64,000 nt of DNA, from NCBI GenBank assembly GCA_033344775.1, contig JAWPMT010000004.1, positions 1,302,001-1,366,000 of the forward strand, read 5' to 3'. The notes beneath the pieces were generated by a model. It worked only from the letters and a program-made list of their open reading frames with translations. It did no database searches and was not told the DNA's origin. The DNA is from Cytophagales bacterium. GTDB taxonomy: Bacteria; Bacteroidota; Bacteroidia; Cytophagales; Cyclobacteriaceae. A program made the translations under genes and the position numbers. Shown here in pieces: positions 29,808 through 38,515 of the stretch; position 1 is the first letter of the stretch; each line of letters starts with the position of its first letter.

Positions 29808-30326
29808 TTATCCGTTAAAAACTTTATCAAGTGTAACACCTCTTTGCTTCGCTACAGACCAGGGATCTCTCATCCTGTTCAGTGCATCAAAGGTTGCTTT
29901 TACCACGTTGTGTGGGTTAGAAGAACCTTTTGATTTTGCCAGTACATCGTGGATACCTGCACTTTCCAGTACAGCGCGCATCGCACCCCCAGCAATTACT
30001 CCAGTACCCGCAGAAGCAGGTTTCAATAAGACGAGACCGCCACCGAATTTACCAAGTGCCTCGTGAGGAACCGTACCTTTCAACACAGGAACTCTTACCA
30101 GGTTTTTCTTGGCATCATCGATACCTTTTGTGATCGCATCAGTTACTTCATTGGCCTTTCCAAGCCCATATCCCACTACACCGTGGCCGTCACCGACAAC
30201 AACGATAGCGGAGAAACTAAATCTTCGACCTCCTTTTACAACTTTTGCTACTCGCTTGATTGCTACAACCTTTTCTTTAAGGTCAATCTCACTCGCCTTC
30301 ACGGCTTTTATGTTGCTTTTCGACAT
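29808..30326 (-). CDS. rpsE: 30S ribosomal protein S5
   Basis: 172 aa; contributes to decoding fidelity and mRNA entry. Double-stranded RNA-binding-like N-terminal domain ([42 protein letters not shown]) and the C-terminal [12 protein letters not shown]-like segment (here [20 protein letters not shown]). In the spc cluster between rplR and rpmD. Confidence 0.98.
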   Translation of the reverse strand: MSKSNIKAVKASEIDLKEKVVAIKRVAKVVKGGRRFSFSAIVVVGDGHGVVGYGLGKANEVTDAITKGIDDAKKNLVRVPVLKGTVPHEALGKFGGGLVLLKPASAGTGVIAGGAMRAVLESAGIHDVLAKSKGSSNPHNVVKATFDALNRMRDPWSVAKQRGVTLDKVFNG

Positions 30327-30333
30327 ATCCGAT

Positions 30334-30681
30334 TTAGAATTTTAGGCCGCCTTCGCGTGCTCCGTCAGCCAATGCTTTAATTTTTCCGTGATAAGGATAT
30401 CCATTACGATCGAAGACAACTTTCTCCACGTTAGCGCCTTTTGCTTTTTCAGCAAGGGCTTTCCCAACCTCTTTGGATACTTCGATGTTTACTCCTGTTT
30501 TTCCGATTTCTACCGAAGATGAAGAAGTAAGGGTAGTACCCGATACGTCATCAATGATCTGTGCGTAAATCGCCTTATTACTTTTAAAAACTGAGACCCT
30601 TGGAATATCAGCAGTTCCAGAAATTTTTGATCTGATGCCTTTTTTGATCCGGGATCTTCTTTCAGTTTTAGAAATTGCCAT
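30334..30681 (-). CDS. rplR: 50S ribosomal protein L18
   Basis: 115-aa 5S rRNA-binding protein: [38 protein letters not shown] and the end [28 protein letters not shown] (both shown in part). Lies between rplF and rpsE with 7-9 bp gaps. Confidence 0.97.
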   Translation of the reverse strand: MAISKTERRSRIKKGIRSKISGTADIPRVSVFKSNKAIYAQIIDDVSGTTLTSSSSVEIGKTGVNIEVSKEVGKALAEKAKGANVEKVVFDRNGYPYHGKIKALADGAREGGLKF

Positions 30682-30690
30682 CTCTTAAGA

Positions 30691-31242
30691 TTATTTAGCT
30701 GCAGTTTTACCTGCTTTCCTTCTAATTTGCTCACCAACAAATCGAATACCTTTTCCTTTGTAAGGTTCGATTTTTCTAAGGGATCTCAATTTAGCGGCCA
30801 TTTGACCTACCAATTGTTTGTCAGCCCCTTCCAATGTTACGACTGGGTTCTTACCTTTTTCAGTAACTGCTGTTGCTTTTACTTCAGGTGGTATCGCCAA
30901 ATAGATGCTGTGAGAGTATCCGAGATTTAACTCTAATACATTCCCTTGCAAAGCCGCTTTGTATCCTACCCCTACCAACTCAAGCTCTTTCTTATATCCG
31001 CTGTTTACTCCTTCGACCATGTTATTGATCAAAGAACGATACAAACCATGGAGTGCTTTGTGTCTTTTTTGCTCAGTTGGTCTTGCAACCACAACCTGAC
31101 CATCTTCGATATTAGCTGTAATTTCTACACCAATATCTTGAGACAACTCTCCTTTAGGACCTTTCACAGTTACGTTACCTCCTTTGATATCAACGGTAAC
31201 TCCTGCGGGTATGCTTACGGGTGCTTTTCCTATCCTTGACAT
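30691..31242 (-). CDS. rplF: 50S ribosomal protein L6
   Basis: 183 aa, two similar domains, binds near the GTPase centre. MSRIGKAPVSIPAGV start, VKGPKGELS, LRSLRKIEPYKGKGIRF and the basic end RRKAGKTAAK. 9 bp after rpsH. Confidence 0.98.
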   Translation of the reverse strand: MSRIGKAPVSIPAGVTVDIKGGNVTVKGPKGELSQDIGVEITANIEDGQVVVARPTEQKRHKALHGLYRSLINNMVEGVNSGYKKELELVGVGYKAALQGNVLELNLGYSHSIYLAIPPEVKATAVTEKGKNPVVTLEGADKQLVGQMAAKLRSLRKIEPYKGKGIRFVGEQIRRKAGKTAAK

Positions 31243-31251
31243 GACTCCTGA

Positions 31252-31650
31252 TTAATAAACGTAACAGAGAACTTCACCACCCACGTGTTCGCGTCTAGCT
31301 TCCTTGTCTGACAATACTCCTTTCGAAGTAGACAAAACAGCTATTCCCAAACCATTTAATACGCGAGGCAACTCATTTGCATTCGCATACTTTCTAAGGC
31401 CAGGTGTACTCACTCGCTGCAATTTTGTGATTGCAGATTGTTTCGTTTGAGGGTTATAACGAAGAGCAATTTTGATCACTCCTTGTTTTCCATCTTCCTC
31501 CACCTTAAAGTTTTGGATATAACCTTTGTCACGAAGTACACGGCTGACCTCCTTCTTCAAATTTGAAGCAGGGACCTCAACCACGCGATGGTTCGCTTTA
31601 ATGGCATTTCTCAGCCTTGTCAAGTAGTCTCCTATGGGATCTGTTACCAT
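31252..31650 (-). CDS. rpsH: 30S ribosomal protein S8
   Basis: 132 aa; binds 16S rRNA central domain and is the spc-operon autoregulator in E. coli. DPIGDYLTRLRNAIKANHRVVEVPASNLKKE start and the end VLSDKEARREHVGGEVLCYVY. An 80-bp gap before it, with a -7 promoter-like element and a small hairpin, suggests partly separate transcription from rpsN onward. Confidence 0.98.
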   Translation of the reverse strand: MVTDPIGDYLTRLRNAIKANHRVVEVPASNLKKEVSRVLRDKGYIQNFKVEEDGKQGVIKIALRYNPQTKQSAITKLQRVSTPGLRKYANANELPRVLNGLGIAVLSTSKGVLSDKEARREHVGGEVLCYVY

Positions 31651-31664
31651 AATATTTTCTTTTG

Positions 31665-31680
31665 CCCCTCCGAAAAGGGG
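31665..31680 (-). other. small hairpin in rpsH 5' leader
   Basis: Minus strand CCCCTTTTCGGAGGGG: CCCC pairs with GGGG, plus T-A and T-G pairs, closing a TTCG tetraloop. It starts within a few bases of the transcription start predicted by the element at 31683-31690, so it would form the very 5' end of the leader. Confidence 0.6.
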
Positions 31681-31682
31681 TG

Positions 31683-31690
31683 CAAAGTTA
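31683..31690 (-). promoter_or_regulatory. candidate -7 element, internal promoter before rpsH
   Basis: TAACTTTG (minus strand) fits TAnnTTTG. No clean TTG lies 19-20 bp upstream, so it is weaker than the other promoters in the block. Confidence 0.45.
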
Positions 31691-31730
31691 GTTTATTGTA
31701 AATTTTATTCGAAAGAAAAAGTAAAAAAGA

Positions 31731-32000
31731 TTACCAGCTTGCTTTCGTGACCCCTGGGATCTTGCCCTCGGATGCCATTTCTCTGAAAGTAACCCTGGAG
31801 ATTCCAAACTTTCTCATGTAGCCTTTAGGTCTACCGGTAAGCTTGCATCGGTTGTGCAATCTTACTTTTGAGGAGTTTCTTGGAAGTTTATCCAGTCCTT
31901 CATAGTCACCTGCTTCTTTCAAAGCCTTACGCTTTGCAGCGTATCGGGCAACTAGCTTTTCTCTTTTTCTTTCTCTGGCTTTTACTGCTTCTCTTGCCAT
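31731..32000 (-). CDS. rpsN: 30S ribosomal protein S14, zinc-free type
   Basis: 89 aa, the longer form without CxxC zinc motifs (only one Cys, in [11 protein letters not shown]). Standard end [19 protein letters not shown]. Located after rplE, before the gap to rpsH. Confidence 0.97.
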   Translation of the reverse strand: MAREAVKARERKREKLVARYAAKRKALKEAGDYEGLDKLPRNSSKVRLHNRCKLTGRPKGYMRKFGISRVTFREMASEGKIPGVTKASW

Positions 32001-32003
32001 GAC

Positions 32004-32567
32004 TTAATCTTCTTTCTGGTTTTTATTAACAAATGGCAATCCGAACGCTCGCAACAAGGCAAGGCTCTCTTCGTCTGAACCCGCACTCGTCACGAATGTG
32101 ATGTCCATACCTGAGATACGGTTGATCTTGTCAATACTGATTTCAGGGAAAATGATTTGCTCTTCTACACCCAAGGTGTAGTTTCCTCTACCATCGAAAC
32201 CTTTTTCTTTGATACCTCGGAAATCTCTTACTCGAGGAAGTGCGACAGTCATTAATCTGTCAAGGAATTCGTACATACGATCTCCTCGAAGGGTAACTCT
32301 TGCACCGATAGGCATTCCTTCTCTCAACTTAAAGTTAGAGACGGATTTCTTCGCTTTGGTTGGAACTGCCTTCTGACCAGCGATCATTGTCAATTCATCA
32401 ACTCCTACGTCGATCAGTTTTTTATCTGCCACCGCAGCACCAATTCCTTTGTTGATCGCGATTTTCTCGATCTTAGGAACCTGCATTACAGACTTGTACT
32501 GAAACTTATCTTTTAATGCCGGAACGATATCCGACAGATACTTATCTTTTAATCTTGGATTAGCCAT
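32004..32567 (-). CDS. rplE: 50S ribosomal protein L5
   Basis: 187-aa 5S rRNA-binding protein at the central protuberance. I set the start at ATG 32567 ([20 protein letters not shown]); the longer open frame would run deep into rplX. The start overlaps the rplX stop by 8 bases. Motifs: [44 protein letters not shown] and [15 protein letters not shown]. Confidence 0.97.
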   Translation of the reverse strand: MANPRLKDKYLSDIVPALKDKFQYKSVMQVPKIEKIAINKGIGAAVADKKLIDVGVDELTMIAGQKAVPTKAKKSVSNFKLREGMPIGARVTLRGDRMYEFLDRLMTVALPRVRDFRGIKEKGFDGRGNYTLGVEEQIIFPEISIDKINRISGMDITFVTSAGSDEESLALLRAFGLPFVNKNQKED

Positions 32568-32901
32568 TGTCAGAAACAGATATAAAATTTCCGGATTTCT
32601 TAGCATAGCGCTGTAGCTTTCCATCGTCATTGAGTTTTCTACCAATTCTGGTAGTCTCGCCGGTTGATGGATCAACCACCATCAGGTTACTGATGTGCAC
32701 CGCTGCTTCTGTATTTTGGATACCTCCTTCAGGATTGTTCGCAGAAGGCTTCACATGTTTAGTTACCATGTTAACTCCTTCAACGATCGCTCTGTTTTTG
32801 CTCAAGAAAATCTCAAGCACTTTTCCAGTAGAACCTTTATCGTTCCCAGCGATCACCTTTACCGTATCGCCTTTTCGGATGTGTGTTTTTACTTGTCCCA
32901 T
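32560..32901 (-). CDS. rplX: 50S ribosomal protein L24
   Basis: 113-aa KOW-domain protein that initiates 50S assembly. [26 protein letters not shown] (KOW) and [19 protein letters not shown]. Overlaps rplE by 8 bp, 3 bp after rplN. Confidence 0.97.
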   Translation of the reverse strand: MGQVKTHIRKGDTVKVIAGNDKGSTGKVLEIFLSKNRAIVEGVNMVTKHVKPSANNPEGGIQNTEAAVHISNLMVVDPSTGETTRIGRKLNDDGKLQRYAKKSGNFISVSDNG

Positions 32902-32904
32902 CGT

Positions 32905-33273
32905 TTAAAGTACTTCAGGTGCCAGTGAAACAATTTTCATGAACTGCTTTTCTCTCAACTCACGAGCTACAGGGCCGAAAATCCTCGTACCTCTAGGCTC
33001 GTTGTTGGTGTTCAACAAAACAGCTGCGTTATCATCAAATCGGATGTAAGAACCATCCTTTCTTCTGATCTCCTTCTTAGTGCGAACCACTACTGCTTTA
33101 GAAACAGTACCTTTTTTAACTGCACTTGAAGAAGAAGCAGATTTGACAGAAACTACTATCGTATCACCGATAGAAGCATATCTTTTCTTGGTACCGCCAA
33201 GTACCCTGATGCAGAGAACCTCTTTTGCTCCGGAGTTATCCGCTACACTTAATCTTGATTCTTGCTGGATCAT
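32905..33273 (-). CDS. rplN: 50S ribosomal protein L14
   Basis: 122 aa. [27 protein letters not shown] start, [15 protein letters not shown], and end [18 protein letters not shown]. Its ATG shares an A with the rpsQ stop (TAATG). Confidence 0.98.
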   Translation of the reverse strand: MIQQESRLSVADNSGAKEVLCIRVLGGTKKRYASIGDTIVVSVKSASSSSAVKKGTVSKAVVVRTKKEIRRKDGSYIRFDDNAAVLLNTNNEPRGTRIFGPVARELREKQFMKIVSLAPEVL

Positions 33274-33527
33274 TACTTCGCTCTTTCAATGATTTCAACC
33301 AATCTCCACCTTTTGTTTTTACTCAAAGGTCGAGTTTCCATAAGTCGTACTGTATCTCCGATGTTACAATCGTTGTTCTCATCGTGGGCAGTAAGCTTAG
33401 AAGTTTTTCGGATAAACTTCCCGTAAATAGGGTGTTTCTCTCTTCTTTCTACTGATACAGTTATGGTCTTTTGCATTTTGTTGCTAACCACCTGCCCAAC
33501 TCGTTCTTTTCTTAGATTTCTTTCCAT
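33273..33527 (-). CDS. rpsQ: 30S ribosomal protein S17
   Basis: 84-aa OB-fold protein binding 16S rRNA. Start at ATG 33527, overlapping the rpmC stop as TGATG; the TTG three bases upstream is not needed. Motifs: [28 protein letters not shown] and [20 protein letters not shown] (in part). Confidence 0.97.
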   Translation of the reverse strand: MERNLRKERVGQVVSNKMQKTITVSVERREKHPIYGKFIRKTSKLTAHDENNDCNIGDTVRLMETRPLSKNKRWRLVEIIERAK

Positions 33528-33727
33528 CAATCCGCTTGTTGATTTTTCTTATTGGACAATTCAGTATGCAACCTTGCAATCAGTCTTCTCGAATCGCGAA
33601 TCTTCATGGGATTCTCGATCGGGGTTACTGCATGTGCAAACTTTAGCTTATTATAATTCTCTACCTCAACAGCGATCTTGCCGTTAAGTTCTTCGAGAGT
33701 TAAGGCTTTAATTTCAGAATTTTTCAT
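33527..33727 (-). CDS. rpmC: 50S ribosomal protein L29
   Basis: 66-aa coiled-coil protein near the exit tunnel, where trigger factor and SRP dock. [21 protein letters not shown] start and [21 protein letters not shown]. Overlaps rplP by ATGA and rpsQ by TGATG. Confidence 0.96.
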   Translation of the reverse strand: MKNSEIKALTLEELNGKIAVEVENYNKLKFAHAVTPIENPMKIRDSRRLIARLHTELSNKKNQQAD

Positions 33728-34143
33728 CCCTGATAATCTCTACGGACAATGAATTTGGTACTGATAGGTAACTTTTGAGCCGCCAGTCTCAATGCTTCAT
33801 TTGCAAGCTCAACGCTTACTCCTGATGCTTCAAACAAGATGGTACCAGGCTTAACAGTAGCTACCCAGTATTCTGGCGCTCCTTTACCTTTACCCATCCT
33901 TACTTCAGCAGGCTTCTTAGTTACGGGTTTGTCAGGGAAAATTCGAATCCAAACTTGCCCTTCCCTTTTCATGGCTCTGGTCATCGCGATACGAGCAGCC
34001 TCGATCTGCCGGCTAGTAATCCAACCTGGCTCTAAAGACTTGATACCGAAAGTTCCGAATGCCAATGTATGACCTCTTTGCGCAAGACCTTTAACGCGGC
34101 CTTTTTGCTTTTTTCTAAATTTTGTTCTTTTAGGCTGTAACAT
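33724..34143 (-). CDS. rplP: 50S ribosomal protein L16
   Basis: 139 aa, contacts A-site t[27 protein letters not shown] start, [47 protein letters not shown] (in part) and an end typical of the family. 19 bp after rpsC; ATGA overlap to rpmC. Confidence 0.98.
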   Translation of the reverse strand: MLQPKRTKFRKKQKGRVKGLAQRGHTLAFGTFGIKSLEPGWITSRQIEAARIAMTRAMKREGQVWIRIFPDKPVTKKPAEVRMGKGKGAPEYWVATVKPGTILFEASGVSVELANEALRLAAQKLPISTKFIVRRDYQG

Positions 34144-34162
34144 TTCCTAAACTTTTCGTCTG

Positions 34163-34891
34163 TTATCGCTTCCTTTTAGGTCCGTCACCTCTTCTTCTAC
34201 GAGAAGCTCCTGGCCCGCCAGAGTTGCTGTTATTACCCATTCCAACATTAGGAGAAAGATCTCTCTTACCGAATACCTCTCCTTTAAAGATCCACACTTT
34301 GATACCGATCTTTCCGTATACAGTCTGTGCTTCAGATACTGCATAGTCGATATCAGCTCTCAAAGTATGCAATGGAATTCTGCCTTCTTTGTACTGCTCA
34401 GTTCTTGCCATCTCAGCTCCACCGAGACGTCCGGAACATTTGATCTTGATACCTTGAGCACCTACTCTCATAGAGGAAGCAATCGCTTGCTTCATCGCTC
34501 TACGATAAGAGATTCTCGCACGCAATTGCTGGGCGATAGACTCACCTACCAATACCGCGTCCAACTCAGGTCGTTTGATCTCGAAGATGTTGATTTGCAG
34601 GTCTTTTCCTGTAATCTTCTTCAACTCTTCTTTGATCTTATCTACTTCTGCTCCCCCTTTACCGATCACTACTCCTGGTCGGGCAGTATGAATAGTAAGG
34701 GTGATTCTTTTCAATGTACGCTCAATGACAACTTTTGAAATCCCACCTTTAGGGATCCTTGCCTTGATGTACTCACGTATCTTATGGTCTTCAACGATTT
34801 TGTCGGAAAAGTTCTTTCCGCCGAACCAGTTAGAGTCCCATCCTTTGACGATACCTAATCTAAATCCTACAGGGTTTACCTTTTGTCCCAT
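34163..34891 (-). CDS. rpsC: 30S ribosomal protein S3
   Basis: 242 aa; binds mRNA entry channel. [22 protein letters not shown] start, KH domain with [19 protein letters not shown], and C-terminal [14 protein letters not shown]. The last ~30 residues are a Ser/Gly/Arg-rich basic tail ([20 protein letters not shown]). Confidence 0.98.
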   Translation of the reverse strand: MGQKVNPVGFRLGIVKGWDSNWFGGKNFSDKIVEDHKIREYIKARIPKGGISKVVIERTLKRITLTIHTARPGVVIGKGGAEVDKIKEELKKITGKDLQINIFEIKRPELDAVLVGESIAQQLRARISYRRAMKQAIASSMRVGAQGIKIKCSGRLGGAEMARTEQYKEGRIPLHTLRADIDYAVSEAQTVYGKIGIKVWIFKGEVFGKRDLSPNVGMGNNSNSGGPGASRRRRGDGPKRKR

Positions 34892-34893
34892 CG

Positions 34894-35376
34894 TTACTCG
34901 TTTTCGTTTTCGTTAGAAATTGTACTGTTGTCCGCGTTTCGATCTGCAACCACTATTGTGATGTGGTTTGATCTTTTACGGATACGATGAGCTCGTCCCT
35001 GAGGAGCAGTTCTAAGCCTTTTCAAAATTCGTGCACTGTCCACAAATACTTCTTTCACGTAAAGGTCAGCCTCTTCGATTTTGACCTCTTCGTTCTGCTG
35101 TTGCCAGTCTGCAATCGCAGTTAGAAGCAACTTTTCTAAGGTATTAGATGCATGCTTATGATCGAACTTCAAAATGTTCAATGCCACATTCACTCGCTCG
35201 CCACGGATCATGTCAGCTACCAGTCTCATTTTTCGTGGAGCTGTAGGCACGTTTCTCAATGATGCTTTCACATCACCAAGTTTACCTGCGTTAGCTTGTT
35301 TCCACTCCTTCTGAGCTTCTTTCTCAAGTCTGATTCTTACAGACTTCTTGATTTTGGTCTGTTCAGTAGCTTCCAT
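34894..35376 (-). CDS. rplV: 50S ribosomal protein L22 with extended N-terminus
   Basis: Lines the peptide exit tunnel. The L22 core is at residues about 38-146 ([41 protein letters not shown]). At 160 aa it is longer than most L22 (about 110-130): the first ~37 residues form a charged helical extension, and there is a short acidic Asn/Glu tail. The extended start is supported by a TAATG overlap with rpsS; a shorter GTG start at the core cannot be excluded. Confidence 0.95.
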   Translation of the reverse strand: MEATEQTKIKKSVRIRLEKEAQKEWKQANAGKLGDVKASLRNVPTAPRKMRLVADMIRGERVNVALNILKFDHKHASNTLEKLLLTAIADWQQQNEEVKIEEADLYVKEVFVDSARILKRLRTAPQGRAHRIRKRSNHITIVVADRNADNSTISNENENE

Positions 35377-35654
35377 TATCTTCTACCTTTATCTTTTTTG
35401 GCAATGTGACCTCTAAAGTTCCGCGTAGGTGCAAATTCACCTAGTTTGTGGCCCACCATGTTTTCTGTCACGAAAACAGGGATGAACTTATTGCCATTGT
35501 GAACAGCAAACGTATGTCCTACGAAATCAGGAGAGATCATAGATCTCCTGGACCATGTCTTGATCACGGTCTTCTTTCCAGACTCATTGATTGTATCAAC
35601 TTTCTTCTCCAGTCTGAAATCTATGTAGGGTCCCTTTTTAAGCGATCTTGCCAT
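35376..35654 (-). CDS. rpsS: 30S ribosomal protein S19
   Basis: 92 aa. [20 protein letters not shown] start, [23 protein letters not shown] and [21 protein letters not shown] overlaps with both rplB and rplV. Confidence 0.98.
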   Translation of the reverse strand: MARSLKKGPYIDFRLEKKVDTINESGKKTVIKTWSRRSMISPDFVGHTFAVHNGNKFIPVFVTENMVGHKLGEFAPTRNFRGHIAKKDKGRR

Positions 35655-36475
35655 TATTTCCTTTTGCTTACAATGAATTTATCTGAGTACTTGTTCGGCT
35701 TACGGGTTTTCTCACCTTTCGCGTATCTGCCGTTTCGAGATCTTGGGTGACCTCCGGATGAACGTCCTTCACCACCACCCATTGGGTGATCGACAGGGTT
35801 CATTGCAACACCTCTTACTCGAGGACGCTTTCCAAGCCATCTGTTTCGACCAGCTTTACCCAGTCTAACATTCATGTGATCTGTGTTGCTTACGGTACCA
35901 ATGGTAGCATAGCAAGTGATCAACACCATTCTCATCTCTCCGGAAGGTAACTTCAAAGTAGCATACTTACCTTCTCTCGCAACTATCTGAGCATAAGAAC
36001 CTGCACTTCGTGCCATGGCTCCACCTTTACCAGGCTTCAACTCAATGTTGTGGATGATCGTACCCAAAGGAATATTTCCAAGAGGTAACGCGTTACCTAA
36101 TTCAGGAGCCGCTTTAGGTCCCGAAAGCAACTTTGTTCCTACTTCCAGGCCATTAGGAGCCAGGATGTATCTTTTCTCACCGTCCGCATAATGTAGTAGG
36201 GCGATTCGAGCTGTACGTCCCGGATCATACTCAATGGAGTGAACTGTTGCAGGGATGCCTTCTTTATTTCTTTTGAAGTCAATCTCTCTCAGTTTCTTCT
36301 TATGACCGCCACCTACGTTGCGAACAGTCATTCTCCCCTGATTATTCCTACCCCCTTTGCTTTTATGCGATCTGATCAGCGACTTTTCTGGTTTGTCCGA
36401 TGTTACATCATCAAAGACAGGAGCTATCCTAAATCGCTGACCCGGCGTGGTTGGTCTTAGTTTCTTAACCGCCAT
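35654..36475 (-). CDS. rplB: 50S ribosomal protein L2
   Basis: 273 aa; needed for subunit joining and peptidyl transfer. [52 protein letters not shown] (in part) and the functional [20 protein letters not shown]. 6 bp after rplW, TAATG overlap with rpsS. Confidence 0.99.
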   Translation of the reverse strand: MAVKKLRPTTPGQRFRIAPVFDDVTSDKPEKSLIRSHKSKGGRNNQGRMTVRNVGGGHKKKLREIDFKRNKEGIPATVHSIEYDPGRTARIALLHYADGEKRYILAPNGLEVGTKLLSGPKAAPELGNALPLGNIPLGTIIHNIELKPGKGGAMARSAGSYAQIVAREGKYATLKLPSGEMRMVLITCYATIGTVSNTDHMNVRLGKAGRNRWLGKRPRVRGVAMNPVDHPMGGGEGRSSGGHPRSRNGRYAKGEKTRKPNKYSDKFIVSKRK

Positions 36476-36481
36476 TATCTA

Positions 36482-36769
36482 TTATATTTCGCTATAAAAA
36501 TCAATGATGTCCCCGTCAGCAACTTTCACGATAGCCTTCTTGTACATAGGCGAGCTTCCGCTGATAACACCTGACTTGGTATATCTGGACTTACTTTTTC
36601 CCGGATGAATCATGGTATTGACATCCTCTACTGTTACTCCGTAGGTCTTCTCAACCTCTTTCTTGATCTCTACTTTGTTCGCGCTTTTAGCAACTACGAA
36701 TCCATACTTGCCATGCTCATTCAAAGCAGAAAATTTCTCAGTAACGAGTGGTCTGATTAGAACTCCCAT
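36482..36769 (-). CDS. rplW: 50S ribosomal protein L23
   Basis: 95 aa, at the exit tunnel. IRPLVTEKFSALNEHGKYGFVVAKSANKVEIKKEVEKTYGV (shown in part) is the family core. 5 bp after rplD. Confidence 0.97.
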   Translation of the reverse strand: MGVLIRPLVTEKFSALNEHGKYGFVVAKSANKVEIKKEVEKTYGVTVEDVNTMIHPGKSKSRYTKSGVISGSSPMYKKAIVKVADGDIIDFYSEI

Positions 36770-36774
36770 TTCTC

Positions 36775-37401
36775 TTAGTTCAACCGGTTAGTTAGTGTTT
36801 CTACTGAGCTCTCGAAGAATACAAGAACGTCAGTATTGATCAAATCATAAGTATTGATCTCATCGATAGAGATCACTTTCGCATTAGGAATATTTCTACT
36901 TGAAAGCGATACATTCCTATTTTCAACTGCTACCACAAAGAGTGCTTTGTCGCCACCAATAGACAATTTGTCCAGGATGCCAGCAAACTCCTTAGTTTTA
37001 GGAGACTCCATGCTGAAATCTTCCAAAACTTTCACCTGATTGTCTTTGATCTTCTGCGCTACAACAGAACGTCGAGCAAGGCGCTTAACTTTCTTGTTGA
37101 GCTTGAAGCCAAAATCACGTGGTTGTGGACCAAAAATGGTTCCCCCACCTCGGAAAATCGGGTTTTTCAAAGAACCTGCACGTGCGGTACCTGTTCCTTT
37201 TTGCTTTTTGATCTTTCTCGTAGATCCTGCGATTTCGTTTCTTTCTTTCGTCTTGGCTGTTCCCTGACGCTGATTAGCAAGGTATTGCTTCACATCCAGG
37301 TACACTGCATGACTATTTGGGTCGATACCGAAAACTTCGTCCTTGAACTCAATTTCTCTGCCGGTATCTTCTCCGTTCGAATTAATTACTGCTAATTTCA
37401 T
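36775..37401 (-). CDS. rplD: 50S ribosomal protein L4
   Basis: 208 aa; tunnel protein and S10-operon regulator in E. coli. Start ATG 37401 (MKLAVINSNGEDTGREIEF) chosen; the open frame continues upstream into rplC but that part is a shadow. Motifs: YLANQRQGTAKTKERNEIAGSTRKI and KGTGTARAGSLKNPIFRGGG. Two bases after the rplC stop. Confidence 0.97.
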   Translation of the reverse strand: MKLAVINSNGEDTGREIEFKDEVFGIDPNSHAVYLDVKQYLANQRQGTAKTKERNEIAGSTRKIKKQKGTGTARAGSLKNPIFRGGGTIFGPQPRDFGFKLNKKVKRLARRSVVAQKIKDNQVKVLEDFSMESPKTKEFAGILDKLSIGGDKALFVVAVENRNVSLSSRNIPNAKVISIDEINTYDLINTDVLVFFESSVETLTNRLN

Positions 37402-37403
37402 GA

Positions 37404-38036
37404 TTACTTTTCCAGTATTACGAAAGAGTTTTTTGCACCAGGAATGGAACCACTCACCAGCAACAAATTCTTCTCGGGATAAATTTTCATTACTTTCAGG
37501 TTCAAGACTTTGACCCTGTTTCCTCCCGTACGACCCGCCATTTTCAATCCTTTGAAAACTCGAGCTGGGAATGAACATGCTCCAATCGCACCAGGTGCTC
37601 TCAACCTGTTATGCTGACCGTGCGTACTCTGACCTACACCACCGAAACCGTGTCTCTTTACAACTCCCTGGAATCCTTTACCTTTTGAGGTACCGATAGC
37701 GTCAACGAAATCATTTTCAGAGAAAACCTCATCAGCAGTGATGGTGTTTCCTAAGGCAATTTGCTCAGCAAACTCATCTCTAAACTTCCTAAACTCCACC
37801 ACTTTTTGCTTGGGTGTAGTTTTGGCTTTAGCGAAGTGTCCCTTCAAGGCCTTAGGTGTATTTTTCTCTTTTCGTTCGCCATAGGCAAGCTGAACAGCTC
37901 TATAACCGTCAGTTTCCAGATTCTTTACTTGCGTAACGACACAGGGTCCCGCTTCAACGACTGTACAGGCAATATTTTTGCCCGCCTCGTTGTAAATGCT
38001 GGTCATACCAATTTTTCTTCCAATTATTCCAGGCAT
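37404..38036 (-). CDS. rplC: 50S ribosomal protein L3
   Basis: 210 aa, near the peptidyl-transferase centre. [20 protein letters not shown] start, [44 protein letters not shown] (in part) contains the rRNA loop. First gene of the S10 cluster proper here, with its own promoter at 38091-38120. Confidence 0.98.
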   Translation of the reverse strand: MPGIIGRKIGMTSIYNEAGKNIACTVVEAGPCVVTQVKNLETDGYRAVQLAYGERKEKNTPKALKGHFAKAKTTPKQKVVEFRKFRDEFAEQIALGNTITADEVFSENDFVDAIGTSKGKGFQGVVKRHGFGGVGQSTHGQHNRLRAPGAIGACSFPARVFKGLKMAGRTGGNRVKVLNLKVMKIYPEKNLLLVSGSIPGAKNSFVILEK

Positions 38037-38090
38037 TCTGCGTTTTATTATTAATTAAACCCCTCTATTTCCATTTTCGGAAAAGGACTG

Positions 38091-38120
38091 CAAAGATAGC
38101 AATTCCTCAACCTAAACCAA
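38091..38120 (-). promoter_or_regulatory. promoter of rplC-S10-spc cluster
   Basis: TTG (38118-38120), exactly 19 bp, then TATCTTTG (38091-38098) on the minus strand, a full match to the Bacteroidota TTG-n19-TAnnTTTG promoter. It lies 55 bp upstream of the rplC ATG and just after the terminator that follows rpsJ. Confidence 0.85.
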
Positions 38121-38143
38121 ATATTTGGTTCGTCTTTCGACAC

Positions 38144-38171
38144 AAAAAAAGAACCAACTCTCGCTGGTTCT
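38144..38171 (-). terminator. terminator between rpsJ and rplC
   Basis: AGAACCA pairs with TGGTTCT (38150-38156 with 38165-38171), followed on the minus strand by seven T (38150-38144). A T-run on the plus side makes it look bidirectional, but only the rpsJ transcript enters it. Confidence 0.85.
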
Positions 38172-38197
38172 TTTTGTATACTCTTATGGAGTAAAAA

Positions 38198-38503
38198 CTA
38201 CACCTTGATCTCTACATCTACTCCACTTGGAAGCTCAAGCTTCATCAATGCGTCAACAGTTTTTGCACTGTTTGAGTAAATGTCTACCAATCTCTTGTAG
38301 GTGCACAGTTGGAACTGCTCTCTGGACTTCTTATTCACGTGAGGTGAACGTAGTACAGTAAACTTTTCCTTCTCAGTAGGAAGTGGAATAGGTCCGCTTA
38401 CTACCGCACCAGTAGTTTTTACCGCTCTCACGATTTTCTCTGAAGATTTGTCTACCAGATTGTGGTCGTAAGATTTAAGCTTTATTCTAATTTTCTGATT
38501 CAT
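38198..38503 (-). CDS. rpsJ: 30S ribosomal protein S10
   Basis: 101 aa. [21 protein letters not shown] start, [31 protein letters not shown]10 is also the NusE transcription factor partner of NusB. Here it ends the str operon (rpsL-rpsG-fusA-rpsJ) rather than leading the S10 operon: a terminator and a new promoter separate it from rplC. Confidence 0.98.
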   Translation of the reverse strand: MNQKIRIKLKSYDHNLVDKSSEKIVRAVKTTGAVVSGPIPLPTEKEKFTVLRSPHVNKKSREQFQLCTYKRLVDIYSNSAKTVDALMKLELPSGVDVEIKV

Positions 38504-38515
38504 GACAACTCAATT

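Noticed and set aside
32568-32675. Longer L5 start
   Set aside because: It overlaps rplX out of frame; the family start MANPRLKD is at 32567.
37402-37578. Longer L4 start
   Set aside because: It runs through the rplC 3' end; the family start MKLAVIN is at 37401.
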